Below, one piece after another: positions 30,591 through 43,027 of a stretch of 64,000 nucleotides of DNA. A program made the translations under genes and the position numbers. The DNA lies in assembly GCA_016165875.1 (NCBI GenBank), contig JABBOT010000031.1, positions 2,214,454 through 2,278,453 on the forward strand. Reading direction: 5' to 3'. Source of the stretch: Acanthopleura granulata (taxonomy: Eukaryota; Mollusca; Polyplacophora; Chitonida; Chitonidae). Below the pieces are notes generated by a model. It ran no database searches, was not told the DNA's origin, and saw only the letters and a program-made list of their open reading frames with translations. The stretch's first letter is position 1; every line of letters starts with the position of its first letter.

Positions 30591-32845
30591 ATTCTGTATA
30601 CTATCACAATATACTAATACTGTCCCATGAGGCCAAGAATTACTGTAAATGACCTAAAATTTCGTGCAAAAAAGTGCTTTTTTGGAGCTAAATCAATGTC
30701 ATAAAATTCTATGTTTGGTGCTGAAACTTACATTTTTCCAATGGGATATCATTCTACCTTCCAAACTAACCTTAAAACACCTTCTCACAATCAATAAAAC
30801 TCCCAGAATCTGGGAAATGAGCAACTCTGTCATGGACGAGTTGCTCATTGGACGGTATTCGTATATATTTTCTTATAATGACAAATATTCATCTGATAAA
30901 TTTTATAGCTGCTGTGAGCAATCAAGTTGCTGACTACCCCTACATATTGTCGCCGTATTACGCTGCACGTGGTTAATTTTGGCCACGTGTCATCAAAGCT
31001 TCGTCACCATTTGGGTCAGCCCCCCGTTTCCTGTATCTGAGGTTTTCTTAGTTTGGGTACATTGCTGTCAGTCACACCTGCCAACCTGCATTACCGACGC
31101 CATAGTAGGTGATCTGTTTCATCAGCAGCAGATGTTCGCTGCATCAGACGTGTACGGACCTTAGTCAAGTGTTCACGTGACCTGGCAGCGAGATTTGCGG
31201 ACCAATATCGGTACACGAAGGTAATCGATACGCAAACTATGTTCAAATTCTTGGAGATAACCAATGATGAAAGCATTATATTACACTGGATTACTTTATT
31301 GAAACAGCTGGTAATTGAATTCGATTGTCTTAAATTAGTTACCAAAGAAAACTGTCATGAAAACCAGAAGAAAGTTTGGCTCTGGTTCTTAAAATATTTT
31401 TTTAATGAATTATACTGCTTTGTAATAATTAACTTAAGTTATCAGAGTTTGCTGTCATCCTATTCTAACTACTGATGTTACTTCTGATAGTCGGGGGTGG
31501 GGGGGGTGTTAAATATACAAACTGGACTATACAACCATGAATATTCCAAACTAGATCGCCCGCCAGATAGCTCACGAGTACAAGCACGCGATTTACTGAT
31601 GTGTAGAAGGTGCATGTACACACAGGCATGAAGGGTTAACGTGTTATTTTTCATAATATATGTGGCCACATTCCATGTTGTGTTAAACACTAATAAAATG
31701 CCACTGTTTTAAACTATATGGTATTGAATGTGAGATTAGTATTGTAACACTTTATATATCTGCATTGTGTCAGCTGTGTATATCTGCATTGTGTCAGCTA
31801 TATATATCGTGGCGCCATCACCCATTAGGTTCACACCAAATATTACCATTTCACACCGAAATGTTAAAAACATGTAACGAACTCTTTCCTTTTTTCGCAC
31901 TGCTTATTATTGATGAAAGCCACTATATAAACCGGATGCGAGTGCCGTAAATAGTACGTTCAAACGATACACTTCTGTAAGTCGAGCTGAAAGGTAAAGA
32001 ATTCCCCAAAATGTTCAGGACATCATGTATGGTTATGTAATGTAGGGCTCATGCGAGAATTATATGTAATACCTTTTCATTAACTGTATATACCCCTATG
32101 GCTCTATAGCGGGTAAAAAAAACAGAGATCAGTTTTTATTTAATCCGATAAAAATCGAAGGCCAGAACTATAACAGGACATAATCCAATTAATTAAGACT
32201 GCCTTTGTTCATTTATTAGCTGTGTATAATACTTGATTCTGACACCGTTTTTCGGGTTATCGGTATTGCTGGAGAGTTTGCGTACATTTCATGACAGTTA
32301 TACATGCTCAGCGTCATGGCTCGAGTCCATGTCTGTCCCGCCAGTCGTTAATGAGCTTGATGGGTGTAACCATAACTGTCTTCATCTTTCTGGCAAAATT
32401 GTAATAATTAAGAGACATTTAATTTTTCTTGTTTGAAAATAAATTACCATGCATTCAATGCAAGTGCTTAAATGTTGTCGAGATTCCGAGAAAGTTAAAA
32501 AAAGGCGCCTTCAACGCGCGCATACCAAGTTATAAATGGTGTCTACATGTAAATATCCAAAACGGATATATATGGCTATATATATTACAAAATTATGCCT
32601 ATATGTCCACGTATTTTTAAATTATATGGTTTCTATCTTGAACTGTTAAAGATTCAAGTAAGTCACCTGTTCGAAACGCCTCATTGTACAGCCTTTTTTT
32701 TCTTCAAAATATGGTATTTCTTATCTAATTCTTAGAATTCTGTTTTAAAATGTATTTCACAAATATACCAAATAATCCTACATACCAAATAAAATGATCC
32801 CATAGTTATTTAGTGATTTATCTGACTTCAGAGTATTTTGAATGA
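30591..32845. other. Intergenic, nothing recognised
   Basis: AT-rich. Small points: a G-run at 31498-31506, and a 25-base direct duplication around TCTGCATTGTGTCAGCT at 31759-31800. No gene is supported. Confidence 0.4.
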
Positions 32846-33005
32846 TTGACCGCTCATTTGACTGTGGTCCGGGTGTTTTATATGCGGAGGAAACCCGAGT
32901 GGGCGGCTTAAACACCCGTCCTTCGCCAGGAATACCTTACAAACTCTCTGACTTAAAGCCGCAGTCGGTATGGCGAGAGCTGGATTCGAACACCTTACCT
33001 CTCTG
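32846..33005 (-). repeat. SINE family 2-like copy, reversed
   Basis: On the minus strand it reads AAGGTGTTCGAATCCAGCTC (B-box-like) followed by an AGTCAGAGAG stretch and AACACCCGG near its far end. The head resembles the family-2 copies at 2462 and 43100. Confidence 0.45.
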
Positions 33006-33186
33006 ACCAATGGTCCGACACTTGCAGAGAACCCGCGCTTTGTAACCGTCTTGGTCAACAACTGGCTCCGAACAATAACGTGAATGATAATGTTGGAATG
33101 CCGGTATACAGTCAGTACCTATAATTACATTTTCAACACACGTTGTAGGGTATACAGGTGTTGTGTTATGTTGTCTTTATCTTCTT

Positions 33187-33348
33187 CTTCGGCCGTACGT
33201 AGGAAGGACTGTCAGCAGCCTGCTGATGGCCGTGGGTTTTCCCCGAGTTCTGCCCGGTTTCCTCCCTCCATTACAATCCTGAGTGACGTTTTATAAGTGA
33301 AATATTCTTGAGTACGTCGTAAAACACCGATCAAAAAAACAAATAAAT
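33187..33348 (+). repeat. SINE family 1 copy (3' part)
   Basis: It shows GGCCGTACGTAGGAAGGACTG, GCAGCCTGCTGATGG, CTGCCCGGTTTCCTCC, TATAAGTGAAATATTCTTGA, GTACGTCGTAAAACACCGAT and an A-rich tail. Confidence 0.85.
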
Positions 33349-33970
33349 TCTCCTTATAGACGGGACTGTCTCATGATTTTGACATTCAAACGAGAATTTC
33401 ACTGAGGTTTGGAAAATAATGTAAAAAATACGCCATTTATATGTAACTAAATAATGATAATTAAATAAATGCCGATTACATTTTGTTATATATGGTGTCA
33501 TCTTGAGATCATTTGATAGGAGCCTCAAGCCTGAATAATAAGGAAAAAACTTAATGACAAATAAAGTGTGTCTTTTTATTTATAGAAGACGAATTCTATT
33601 ACCCTATATATATACAGAACGTCACTCTGTTTTTAAATGCAGACCAGACATATTTGGTCTGTATGTACTATTATGTATATGTCTTACAAACAACAACGGT
33701 CTTCCGGAATTACAAATTAAATAAAATCCAGATTTCATGCAGCATTTTTTAGATCTATTAATACTTATAGTTCGGCATGTGAAGTGAGCTATCGACAGTT
33801 TACCTCGCGCATTATCATTTTCGCTCTTTGTGAAGCTACGCAACTTCTCTATTCACATATCGATATACTCCCTACTGTGTACGGCCATGATTTCGCCATG
33901 GCGGACTTTGTCAATGTATTGAAGCGCCATTCAGGCTTGAATGACCTTATAAATGAGACGGCCTCGCTTT

Positions 33971-33979
33971 TATAAATAG
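33971..33979 (+). promoter_or_regulatory. TATA-box candidate for gene 2
   Basis: A consensus TATAAATAG lies about 510 bases before a strong donor (CAAG|GTAAGA at 34481). Gene 2 has a splice acceptor immediately before its ATG, so its promoter must lie at least one exon upstream; this is the best candidate seen. The link is inference. Confidence 0.25.
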
Positions 33980-34001
33980 TCGAGCTAGGACGAAAACCCG
34001 T

Positions 34002-34480
34002 CTAACCAGTTTTGCTGGATTTATGCACTACAGGCTTAAAGCCTGTCCGCCGTGACGCGTTCAAAGGAAGGACTACCGTAGCCTATATCAGCATAACATA
34101 TACCTGCATGAGGGTTCACCTGTCGGTGTGTCTATGTTTGGGTGTACCACTTGGCCGGTACAAGTCATACGGATACAGGGCGGGGGAGTCCAGCTAGCAT
34201 ACAGCGTTGACATGTCTTGTCGTCAGAGGCCCTCACTGGTTTAGGGCTGGGTGGAAAGCGATCGTACCTTAGTTAAGTCTTCTTCATTTGGGTAGGATTA
34301 GGGGTGCGGACCGAGCAAATTTACCTATCCCCGCCACAGCCATCACGGCAGGAGTAAAAGGACACCATTTTTCCTTGTCATTTCGTAATCTGACAACTTA
34401 TTAGGACATTGGATCAAAGAAAGGCTTAAGCGACTTGAGTGAATTCAACACTCAGAGAAGAAGGAATTCTGTATCTCAAG
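34002..34480 (+). other. Candidate 5' UTR exon of gene 2
   Basis: Bounded by the TATA candidate on the left and the donor CTCAAG|GTAAGA at 34481 on the right. It holds a short upstream open frame (34012-34197). If true, the first intron of gene 2 would be about 7 kb. A transcript end is needed to support it. Confidence 0.2.
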
Positions 34481-36377
34481 GTAAGAAGTTAGCTGACTTA
34501 TATCATCACTATCGAATGTGTATCACAAACAAGAATACGGGTTGTATACAGGCCTATAATATATAACGGCGTTTTTCGGTGCATATTGACGAGGTATTGG
34601 AACCTACAGGTAAATAGGCCAAATAAATGTGCAATAAATATCGGCCATTATAATTGCCAGTTCTTTTCAGTGGGTATCAGAATCGATGTGTCATGATGTT
34701 AAACAGGCAATTGCATAATTTGGTGTATTTAAGATCAAAACATGGCTGGTATAATACCGCCTGTTGCCAATATTCTGGCGACATCTTATATATATGATGT
34801 CATTTATTATTCCGCCAGCGTTTTATAAATACCATTATGTTCTGAACAGTCAAATTATCTGAAAATTAGGATTCTGGTATTTTCGTAACAAAGTGTAGGG
34901 GTACCCCACTCTACCCTATACCCCGCCCCCCATCGCCATTAAAGCCTGTGTATTCTGTCGCCCTTGGCATGTTGGAACAACTCCCTTAACCATGGAGGCA
35001 CACGTGCAATCGCACATTGCTGGGAGGGTGAGTTTTCTTCGCTCGGTCGCTTGCTTTCCTCATGGAAAAAAACAAAAATATATTTGATATACCTAGATAA
35101 CACCTTTCTCCTGCATATAGGTATATAAAAACACATATGCATTTATTCATAAAGATCAAACTTTAACCGGGCTTTTTGCCAGTCTTTTTACGATATCTAA
35201 ATGTGGCAGTAGGTTAGAGGTATACCTATTTATACGCTAATATATATATATATTGCGGCAATTCTGGAAATACAACGGAGCTCTATGCGTGAGGGTATAT
35301 CAGTTGGTTTCTGAACACAATGGGCTTCATTCATATTAAGGGAACTAGTACTTAATTCTAGTCAGATACTTCCCCTTTTAATATTTAGCTACGTAGGACA
35401 AAATCTAGAATATACATGTAAGAATAAGAGAAATCATTGTACACGTAATAATGATTCCAAGTTACAAAATGAATTCGAATTTGACTTATATTCCGTAGGC
35501 CTTTGTTGCCAATTGTTAAAATTATTTGTTATCGTGGCATAGATAAGACCATATATAAAGTTTAATTTTAAATATATTGTTTAGGTATATTTGATAGACA
35601 GACAGACGGGATTATATGCCATTAAGAGAATGTCGCTAAGAATTTTAGCTAACACAGCATTTGTAGCCATGTACAGAACCGGTTTGTCTGAGTGGCTCTC
35701 CCACCTTGCCACAACAACAACAACCTTCGCCTCTAGTAGAGCCAGTCTGTAGATTCGTATATAAACAGAAAATATCTGAGAAATTCAGATACCCCACGCC
35801 ACTTATTTTTATTCCACACTATACAGGTCCTTAATATTCATCTTAAAATAAATGTAAATATATATTGGATATACACATAGCAATTTTGCCCACTCCACTT
35901 TGAAATAAAAATTAGACACCTGCAGGTTTTTTTTTATCCCAATGATTATATGACATGCTTTTCCATGATTTAGTCATTTCTTGTTCCTTGTTGCAATGAA
36001 ATATTCCTGCAATTACCATGTGAAATTTGGCAAACTCAGTCCACTTATGCCTGAGTTGTGTATTACAGCTGGATATAAAGCACTGTTCCTGATAGTTTTC
36101 CTAGAGAGTTGTTATGTTTAGGGTGCTGATGTTACTTGTTGTTAACCCTCTTATTTAGCTATTCATAATGAAAAATAGCTTTTCAATAAAAAAACCCCCC
36201 ACCATAACCTTATTCCCATATACCGTACTTATATGATCAGAAACCCTTTCTGGAATACTTTACTTGCTTTTAAAATGCAACCATAGCTGAAAAATATCTT
36301 TCTCTAAATCCGTTATTTGAGAGAAAATGGATTGGTTCCGCGTTAACCTAACGGACTTATCCGTTCCCGATAACGAA
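34481..36377. other. Noncoding, nothing recognised
   Basis: AT-rich. No gene or clear repeat family. Confidence 0.4.
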
Positions 36378-36997
36378 TAATCCAGTTCCTCATTAATCCG
36401 TTGAATCAACGGTAAGAGAATCCGTCATCCTTCAAATTATGGATTTAACGGAAGATTTACATTAAAATTTCACTACCGGAAGTACGTTTAAAGCTCTTTG
36501 TTTTGTGACGAATGACAATATGCAATCGACTACAGATCGATCATTCAGTAGTGTGGGAATGACAAAACACAGTGGGGGTAGGAACTTATCACATGAAGTA
36601 GTTAATGTCTGACTGGAAAACTGCGTGATAATGGAAATGGATTCAACCAATTCTTCGTACAAATTAAGATTCTGCAGTTCAACATTAAGACATTGACTTG
36701 ACATGAATGGGTTGCACATGTACCGATTCTGTTTTGGCGAGTTTCTGCAAGTCTGTTTCTATGCTTTGAATAGCAATCACGAAAAGTACCGTACCTGTAC
36801 AGGCTGTGTGTTCTATATTAGCTGCCCCTAAAGCCAAGTAAGTCAGGGAGATATTAAATCATCATTATCCAGTGTACTCAGTAAAGGCCTATGGTAATCA
36901 TTAAACTAAACATGAAATTTATGTACTTCTGATGTGAAAAATAACGCAAAGTAGATGAATCATTTCCATGATGATCATGTTAAGCTATGCATGGGGG

Positions 36998-37036
36998 CGT
37001 AAGGCGTAAAACACCAATCAAATAAATAAATAAATA
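36998..37036 (+). repeat. SINE family 1 tail fragment
   Basis: Only the last part is present: AAGGCGTAAAACACCAATCA plus AAAT repeats. Confidence 0.7.
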
Positions 37037-37728
37037 TACATGGGGGCGCCATTAGTTCTTCTAAAAATCTGGAAGAATAGTTGAAACCAGGAAAATTATT
37101 TAAAAATATTTTCATTTGACGGAATAGTATGGACATGCGCAAAACTTATACATTTGCCACGATTTGACTCGTGGAAGAATGCAGGCCTACTCATGCAATA
37201 TTGGTGTACTGCGTAATCCGTTTAGGACCATACATGAAAAAAGAAGTGCCCTCGCAGTAAAGAATGAAGTTTATCATACTTGGTTCGGAATTCACCCCGG
37301 CTAAGAATGTTTACTACATTGAAAACAAAAACGGTAAGCGTAAATTTCCCCTTAGGGTGTAACATATAGAGCTTGATTACCAATATCTCTGCGTAAAATT
37401 TGAAAATAATGCAAAAAAAGGGAAACCTTCGCAAAAGAGGTCTTAAGATTCCGCCCTATAAAGCCATTGCTTTTCTGAATTCCTTAAAGAAAAAGCATTT
37501 CTGACCTTAGTTATGTCACCTTCACTTTGTGACACACCTTACCTTTGACTGAATTAAGACTGCACGTTGCAAAAGTCATAAACATGTTAGTGCTGCTCGC
37601 TTCAGTTAATATCCTCTACCAGAGGGGAAGTTTATTGCATATAGCGAGCGCTGTCTAGGTTAGGCCTATAGTTATAACAGTTATATTTCTACACTAGAAA
37701 CAGGCTATGTGAGCCAGCACACGCATGG
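37037..37728. other. Noncoding, nothing recognised
   Basis: No gene is supported; the 70-codon minus-strand frame at 37222-37434 has no features. Confidence 0.4.
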
Positions 37729-37882
37729 AAAGGTGTGCCAGCAATCTGCAGATGGTCGTAGTTTTCTCCTGGGCTCTGCTCAGTTTCCTCCCACCATAGT
37801 GGTGACCGACGTCCTATAAATGAAATATTCTTGCGTACGTCGTAAAACACCATTCAAATAAATAAATAAATAAATAAATAAA
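37729..37882 (+). repeat. SINE family 1 copy (3' part)
   Basis: AAGGTGTGCCAGCAATCTGC, GGGCTCTGCTCAGTTTCCTC, AATGAAATATTCTTGCGTAC, GTCGTAAAACACCATTCAAA and a long AAAT tail. Confidence 0.85.
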
Positions 37883-40800
37883 CAGAAAAATGTTGCTTGT
37901 CCTGATGATGGACAGCAATCAACAGGACACAAACGGGAAGTGGGAAGGTTCTGTTTGATAATACACAACGTCCATGATTTATCCGTGCCTATAGGGGTGG
38001 TATTTCAGTAAAAACATCAAATATTAATTTCCACATTCTGCACGAAATATAAAGGAAGTTTAATGTGGAATGACCGTGCTGGTATTTGGGTTATGGTATC
38101 CCTCCTATAAAATAGGAATATAGGGTGTGGGAGAAGGTGGGCGATGGCTTGGGTCACTAATGTTATATACAAAACCAATGACCATTTTCGTACATTACTG
38201 GTATTTGACATTCCTGGAAATATAGACAGTTATAATATAGACGGTTATAGTATAACAAGCTTTCATCTGTTAATGTGTTACAGGTTTGCCACAATATTCA
38301 CCGTGTAATACATAGTCATAATTATCTGCAAATTTGAAACTGCGCAATTATTTTTGTATAATTACCTGTAAAGCTCCCTGTGTGATTCCCTTAACCTGTT
38401 CCTGTTCTGGGTCAACATCCCTGAAATGAATAAACCAATGCGACGTAAAACCATTACAGGGTATACCATCGCCCTGTATAATTTCTTAAAATTATATTCT
38501 ATGAATACATTACATCAGATCAACGTCTGTCCAGAAAATGATATCACAAATTACTGAAGTCTCCCTTACTGATTGATATTTGTAAGGGATGTGATAATGG
38601 ATACCGTAACAGCTGTATTAAACGAGGTAGTAACGCCTGACATAGCACACTCGAATCCAACTTTGCATCGTAGGGTTGATGTGGCTTTTGTTGGGTTTGT
38701 TATGTATATGGGCACACTTACTCGCCACGAAAGCTCTACGTACTAGTAACGTTAAGAGAGCTTCTTGCATGTGTGCCCAGGTGATGGGTGGACGGTGGGT
38801 GATACCTTCCACCCTTTGTCGGCTTTCCGACACTCAAAACTTGGCTCGAAGTGAAACATTCTTAAGTACAAGCCAATATTTAAACTACTTTTTGTAAATA
38901 TGTGAACCGTTATGTCATTATTTTTGACGACATCGGATGGTGGGAAAAGCTCGTATTGTAAATCCAATAATTTAATCGTGACCTCAGTTGTAGCCTCTTC
39001 ACTACGTTATAAATAACCTGCACACTGATGCTTCCCCAAAACAAAGTCACGAAAAAGTGGGTCTCTGATTAAATTAGGCTACCTTAGATGCCAAACAACG
39101 AAAGGATGTCTGTATAGATTAGAGAGCTGTTTCCATTATTAATGGCAATAAAAGATTATTGCCATTAATAATAACCGATTGTTGCCATTGATAGTTGTTG
39201 ACTATTGCAGTTGATATTAAGTTTATTGCTGCCATTGATTGATAACTGTTTATTGCTGGTAATACATCGTGTTACAATTATACCAATTAGTGGTATGAAT
39301 ACGTGTTTCGCGACCCTGTTATTCGCGAGACTTTGGCTTTCGAAATAACAAAATGAAGGGCGCTGTTCATACGTTTAGTTATTGATGCAACTCAGAAATT
39401 TTATGGCGCTGTAATAAAAATTAAATACACCCAACCAAGTTGATAAAACTGTCCTAAAATCCCTACCTCTTTCCACTGTCCCCACCACTATTGCCTCCTC
39501 CCACTTGCCCCACCCCCACCTCAACGTGCCGTAAGTGGCTGACTATGCACCCGTGAGTATACTTTCAGCTTCACACCATGACATTGTACTACGTACATTG
39601 TCTTAACCTGATGCATTTCACTTTACCTGCACTGACACGGCCTATATATTTATACCTCGACAGGATTCTAATTTTAGACCGGGTTGAAGAGGTCTTCATG
39701 TCAGTGAGCAAATTGTTAATTAGTTTTCAACGTCTGGGCTGTTGTCTCAGGAAGTTTGACCCGTTACGGCATGTGTGGCGACATGCTGTTTATATCGTTA
39801 AATAAATTTAGCGCCTTGCATTACATCCACAATGTTCACATCTGTAGCGGAAATGCCCAGCGGAAGTCGTGCTTAAACAAATATGCTTAATTTGTTCGTT
39901 GTCACTGTCTTCCTAATTTATGACAAATTCAAGCTCGTTGGTTTTTTAATTATGTTTTTGTAAGGCCCCTTTTCATGATTCGTTATTTCTATAGTGCGAT
40001 GTCCTGAATTCTTGAAGTCATATTATTCGCTTTCAAAGTAATGTCATTACATGTAACGTGGTCTTTCTTGGATTATGGATGTTATTATAAATGTCTACAT
40101 GTAACCGTATAGAAAGTAAATCTGTCCTTCGATTTTCTCCACAACCCTTTTTCCCACAGACTTGAAACCTTTCGGGTGAATGGTTGGGGACTCAATGAAG
40201 ATCAGTATCGAGTATTCAAAAAATTGCATATGGCGTTTGCAAAATAGACAATGACGGCGAACATTGCACTAGTTAACTTTATGTTTAGTTCGGCTGTGTT
40301 ATATTCTAACCCTTCCCTGGTCTGGATTGAAATCAAATGTTGCCTCTTACGTCACCGGATGTCATTTAGCAACTAGAAAACATCTCACAACAGAGTTGAA
40401 ATAGCGCTACTCTCACCAGTTAGGAAGGAAATACCTCCATTTAGTACAGCAGTATTTCTTTTGTTAGTATGATTCGATGAATCACCCCATCCTCGTTCAC
40501 ACCAAACTGCATACCCACGACTTTTTTAGGATCTTTCGGGAAAGGGGAACGCGATTATGTCATTGTCAACTTGCCATAAGATATTAATATTGATTTTTAT
40601 GAATATCTGCAACATAGGGCGAATAATGTGAATATACAATACCTTTTGTGGTAAGCGTTGTGTGAAGTGCTGACTAAAAAGCAAGTGACAAAAGCTCATC
40701 TGTTGTCGGTTTGTAGTGTAAGTCATGGTATACAAACGCCACAGGAAAACCGTGATCCACGTAGTGCCCCTACATACCTGTATGCTTTTTATTGTCGTGT

Positions 40801-41060
40801 TTATTACTTTTTCAAAAAACAGCGAGGTAAGAACTCGGTACATGATGGTGTGACGCTTAGCCACACTCATTCATTCAAACTCAGTGTTAGAACTAGTGAG
40901 TAGATGAAAGTAGAATAACTGTAAGAAGACATGAAGAACTGAGCAGGGTAAAATAACTTTTATGGGCGTACATGCATAGAAATATGCCTCGCACGTGTGA
41001 CTTATTTCGAAATATATTTTAGCACAAGAGCTGCAGGTTATACGTACTGGTCTATAGGAG
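37883..41060. other. Noncoding; includes a perfect hairpin
   Basis: No gene is supported. The stretch includes the hairpin listed separately at 39135-39172 and a weak SINE-like remnant near 38770-38875. It lies either between the genes or inside the proposed long first intron of gene 2. Confidence 0.4.
39135..39172. repeat. Perfect 17-bp inverted repeat, 4-base loop
   Basis: ATTATTAATGGCAATAA is followed by AAGA and then its exact reverse complement. Further degenerate copies of ATTGCCATTGAT / TTATTGC follow to about 39260, so it may be the core of a small palindromic element. Confidence 0.85.
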
Positions 41061-41063
41061 GAA

Positions 41064-41318
41064 CCTTCGTCGCCGAGAGAGTTAACACACTAGTGCTGCG
41101 TGATGGAGCAAGTGTCGCTCAATGATGCGATCCTGGGAGTTCAAGCCCAACTCACGCTGGATTGGTTTTATAGTCTGCCAGCAACCTGCGAAAAGTCGTG
41201 GGTTCCCTCTCCCTCTCCAGGGCTCTGCCTGGTTTCCACTCACCATAGTGCTGGTCGCCGTAGCACAAGTGAAATATTCGTGAGGGTGGCGTAAAACACC
41301 AATCAAATTATGAATGAA
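41064..41318 (+). repeat. SINE family 1, near full length
   Basis: It includes a tRNA-like head (GAGAGTTAACACACTAGTGC and a GAGTTCAAGCCC B-box-like word), the body (AGTCTGCCAGCAACCTGCG, GGGCTCTGCCTGGTTTCC, GGCGTAAAACACCAATCAAA) and a short, poor tail. Confidence 0.8.
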
Positions 41319-41566
41319 TATCCTATAATAGGTGACAGACGTCTTCAACGACACCCATAGCCGACAATAAAAAGCTGGCAAGTGTGATCTACCCCTTAAT
41401 AACATTTATACATTACAAACCCAACTAGCAGTGAAGAATAATTGGGAAAAAATTCAGGTTGTTATCTTTCGAAGGGCGACTTCTGCTGGTTTAAACAGGG
41501 GTTACAGGGCATGTTTACACAAGAACTTCTACTTTTAAAAGCTGACATATTTTTTTCTTATTACAG

Positions 41567-43027
41567 ATGGGTCACTTAGCGAAGCTCTGTCTTGTGGTGA
41601 TTTTGGTTTGTAATCTGGCTTGTGCACGTGAGGAATGTGGCGCCGCCAGCGCATGCCTTACTATGGCAGACACGGCCATACTCCCGGTCGAAGACCCGCA
41701 GGTCAATGATCATATCTACGTTGGCGGCATGTTTGGCGTTCATGAAATGGGTCCTAGCGTTTACAACAAAGGCGCTGTGCTGGAAAGCGGTATCCTGCAA
41801 CTGGAAATGTTTTTCTATGCCCTGAAAAATATCCCGACCCTTAACAGTCTCGGGGTCAAGGTTGGAGGTATTGCTTTCGACTCGGGGTCACTGCCTCAGC
41901 AAACGGTGGGGAATGTTCTGGGATTTGAAACGTGCAAAGTTCCGTACGGAATCCAGAACGGAACGAATGCACAACGGATCGAGCCCCGTTACGTGTTGGC
42001 CTACGTGGGACCCGAAACAAGCGAAGAGGCCGTGCAGACGGGCATGATACTGCGAGATCTCAATAAGACCCAAATCACGAATGCCGACTCTCCTCTTTTA
42101 GAGAACAAAGGCATGTTCAGTTACCTTCTGAGAACGACCCCTTCTGCGTCCCTGGCTACAAAGGCAATGGTGGCGGAAATGAAGCTGTACAACTGGAAGC
42201 ATATCATAGCCGTGTACAGTGACACTGCCCAGGGACGCGGGCTTCTGCACAGCTTCAAGATGGCCGCGGAGGACAACGACATCTGTATTGTTGAAACGTT
42301 GATGATCCCAATTGATTACACGGCAGAGGATATGAGTCGACTGGCTGACGAGCTTCTACGGCTCAAATCCGCTTATTGGGTGGCGGTCCTGACAGAGAAT
42401 ATGTACGCCAAGGCTCTGTTAACCGAAATGGGCAAAAGACCCAACATCCGGGGGTCCTTGGGTTTCATGGGCGCCGGCGACTGGGACAAAGACAACCAAG
42501 ACGTCATTAAAAACGCCAACGGGGCGGCTGACGGTGCAATCACCTTCGTACCGAAGCTGACACGCAATGGGCGCCTCACAGCATTCGACACACACTTCCG
42601 TAGTCTGAAACCCAATCAAAACCTCCACAACCCGTGGTTCGCGGACTATTGGATGCAGAAGTTTAGCTGCCGCCTTCCAGCTGATACCACTCACGCCAAC
42701 TTGTCCCCTTGCACAGGGAGCGAATCGTTGGTAAACGTGGATATAGAGTTCGGAAAAGATTTAGCAAGCACCTTTCTGGCTGTTGAGGCCATCTTGGCGG
42801 GGACAAAAAGCGCCATCACGAACGCCAAATGTAAGAAGATCTGCTCTCACCTTCTGAACACGGACAATTCGGGGACTCAAATATACGAGGCAATAAGGAA
42901 TGTAGAGTTGAGTTTGAATGAACGTGTCTTCGGTGACACCACCAACGGCCCTCCAATAGAGGAAATGACGTACTACATCTATAACTTGAAGGTCGACAGC
43001 ATTGGGACAACACGAAGATTCGAATCT
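41567..43027 (+). CDS. Gene 2 exon 1: signal peptide and VFT
   Basis: The ATG directly follows an AG acceptor (TTATTACAG|ATGG), implying an upstream noncoding exon. The exon holds 487 codons and ends in phase 0 at TCT|GTGAGT. VFT landmarks are YVGGMFGVHEMG, KVGGIAFDSGS, VLAYVGPETSEEAV, FSYLLRTTPSAS, YNWKHIIAVYSD, HNPWFADYWMQKFSC and KCKKICSHL. Cysteines usual after the first strand (xCG) are missing here (SVYNKGA). The exon has the same length as gene 1 exon 6. Confidence 0.9.
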
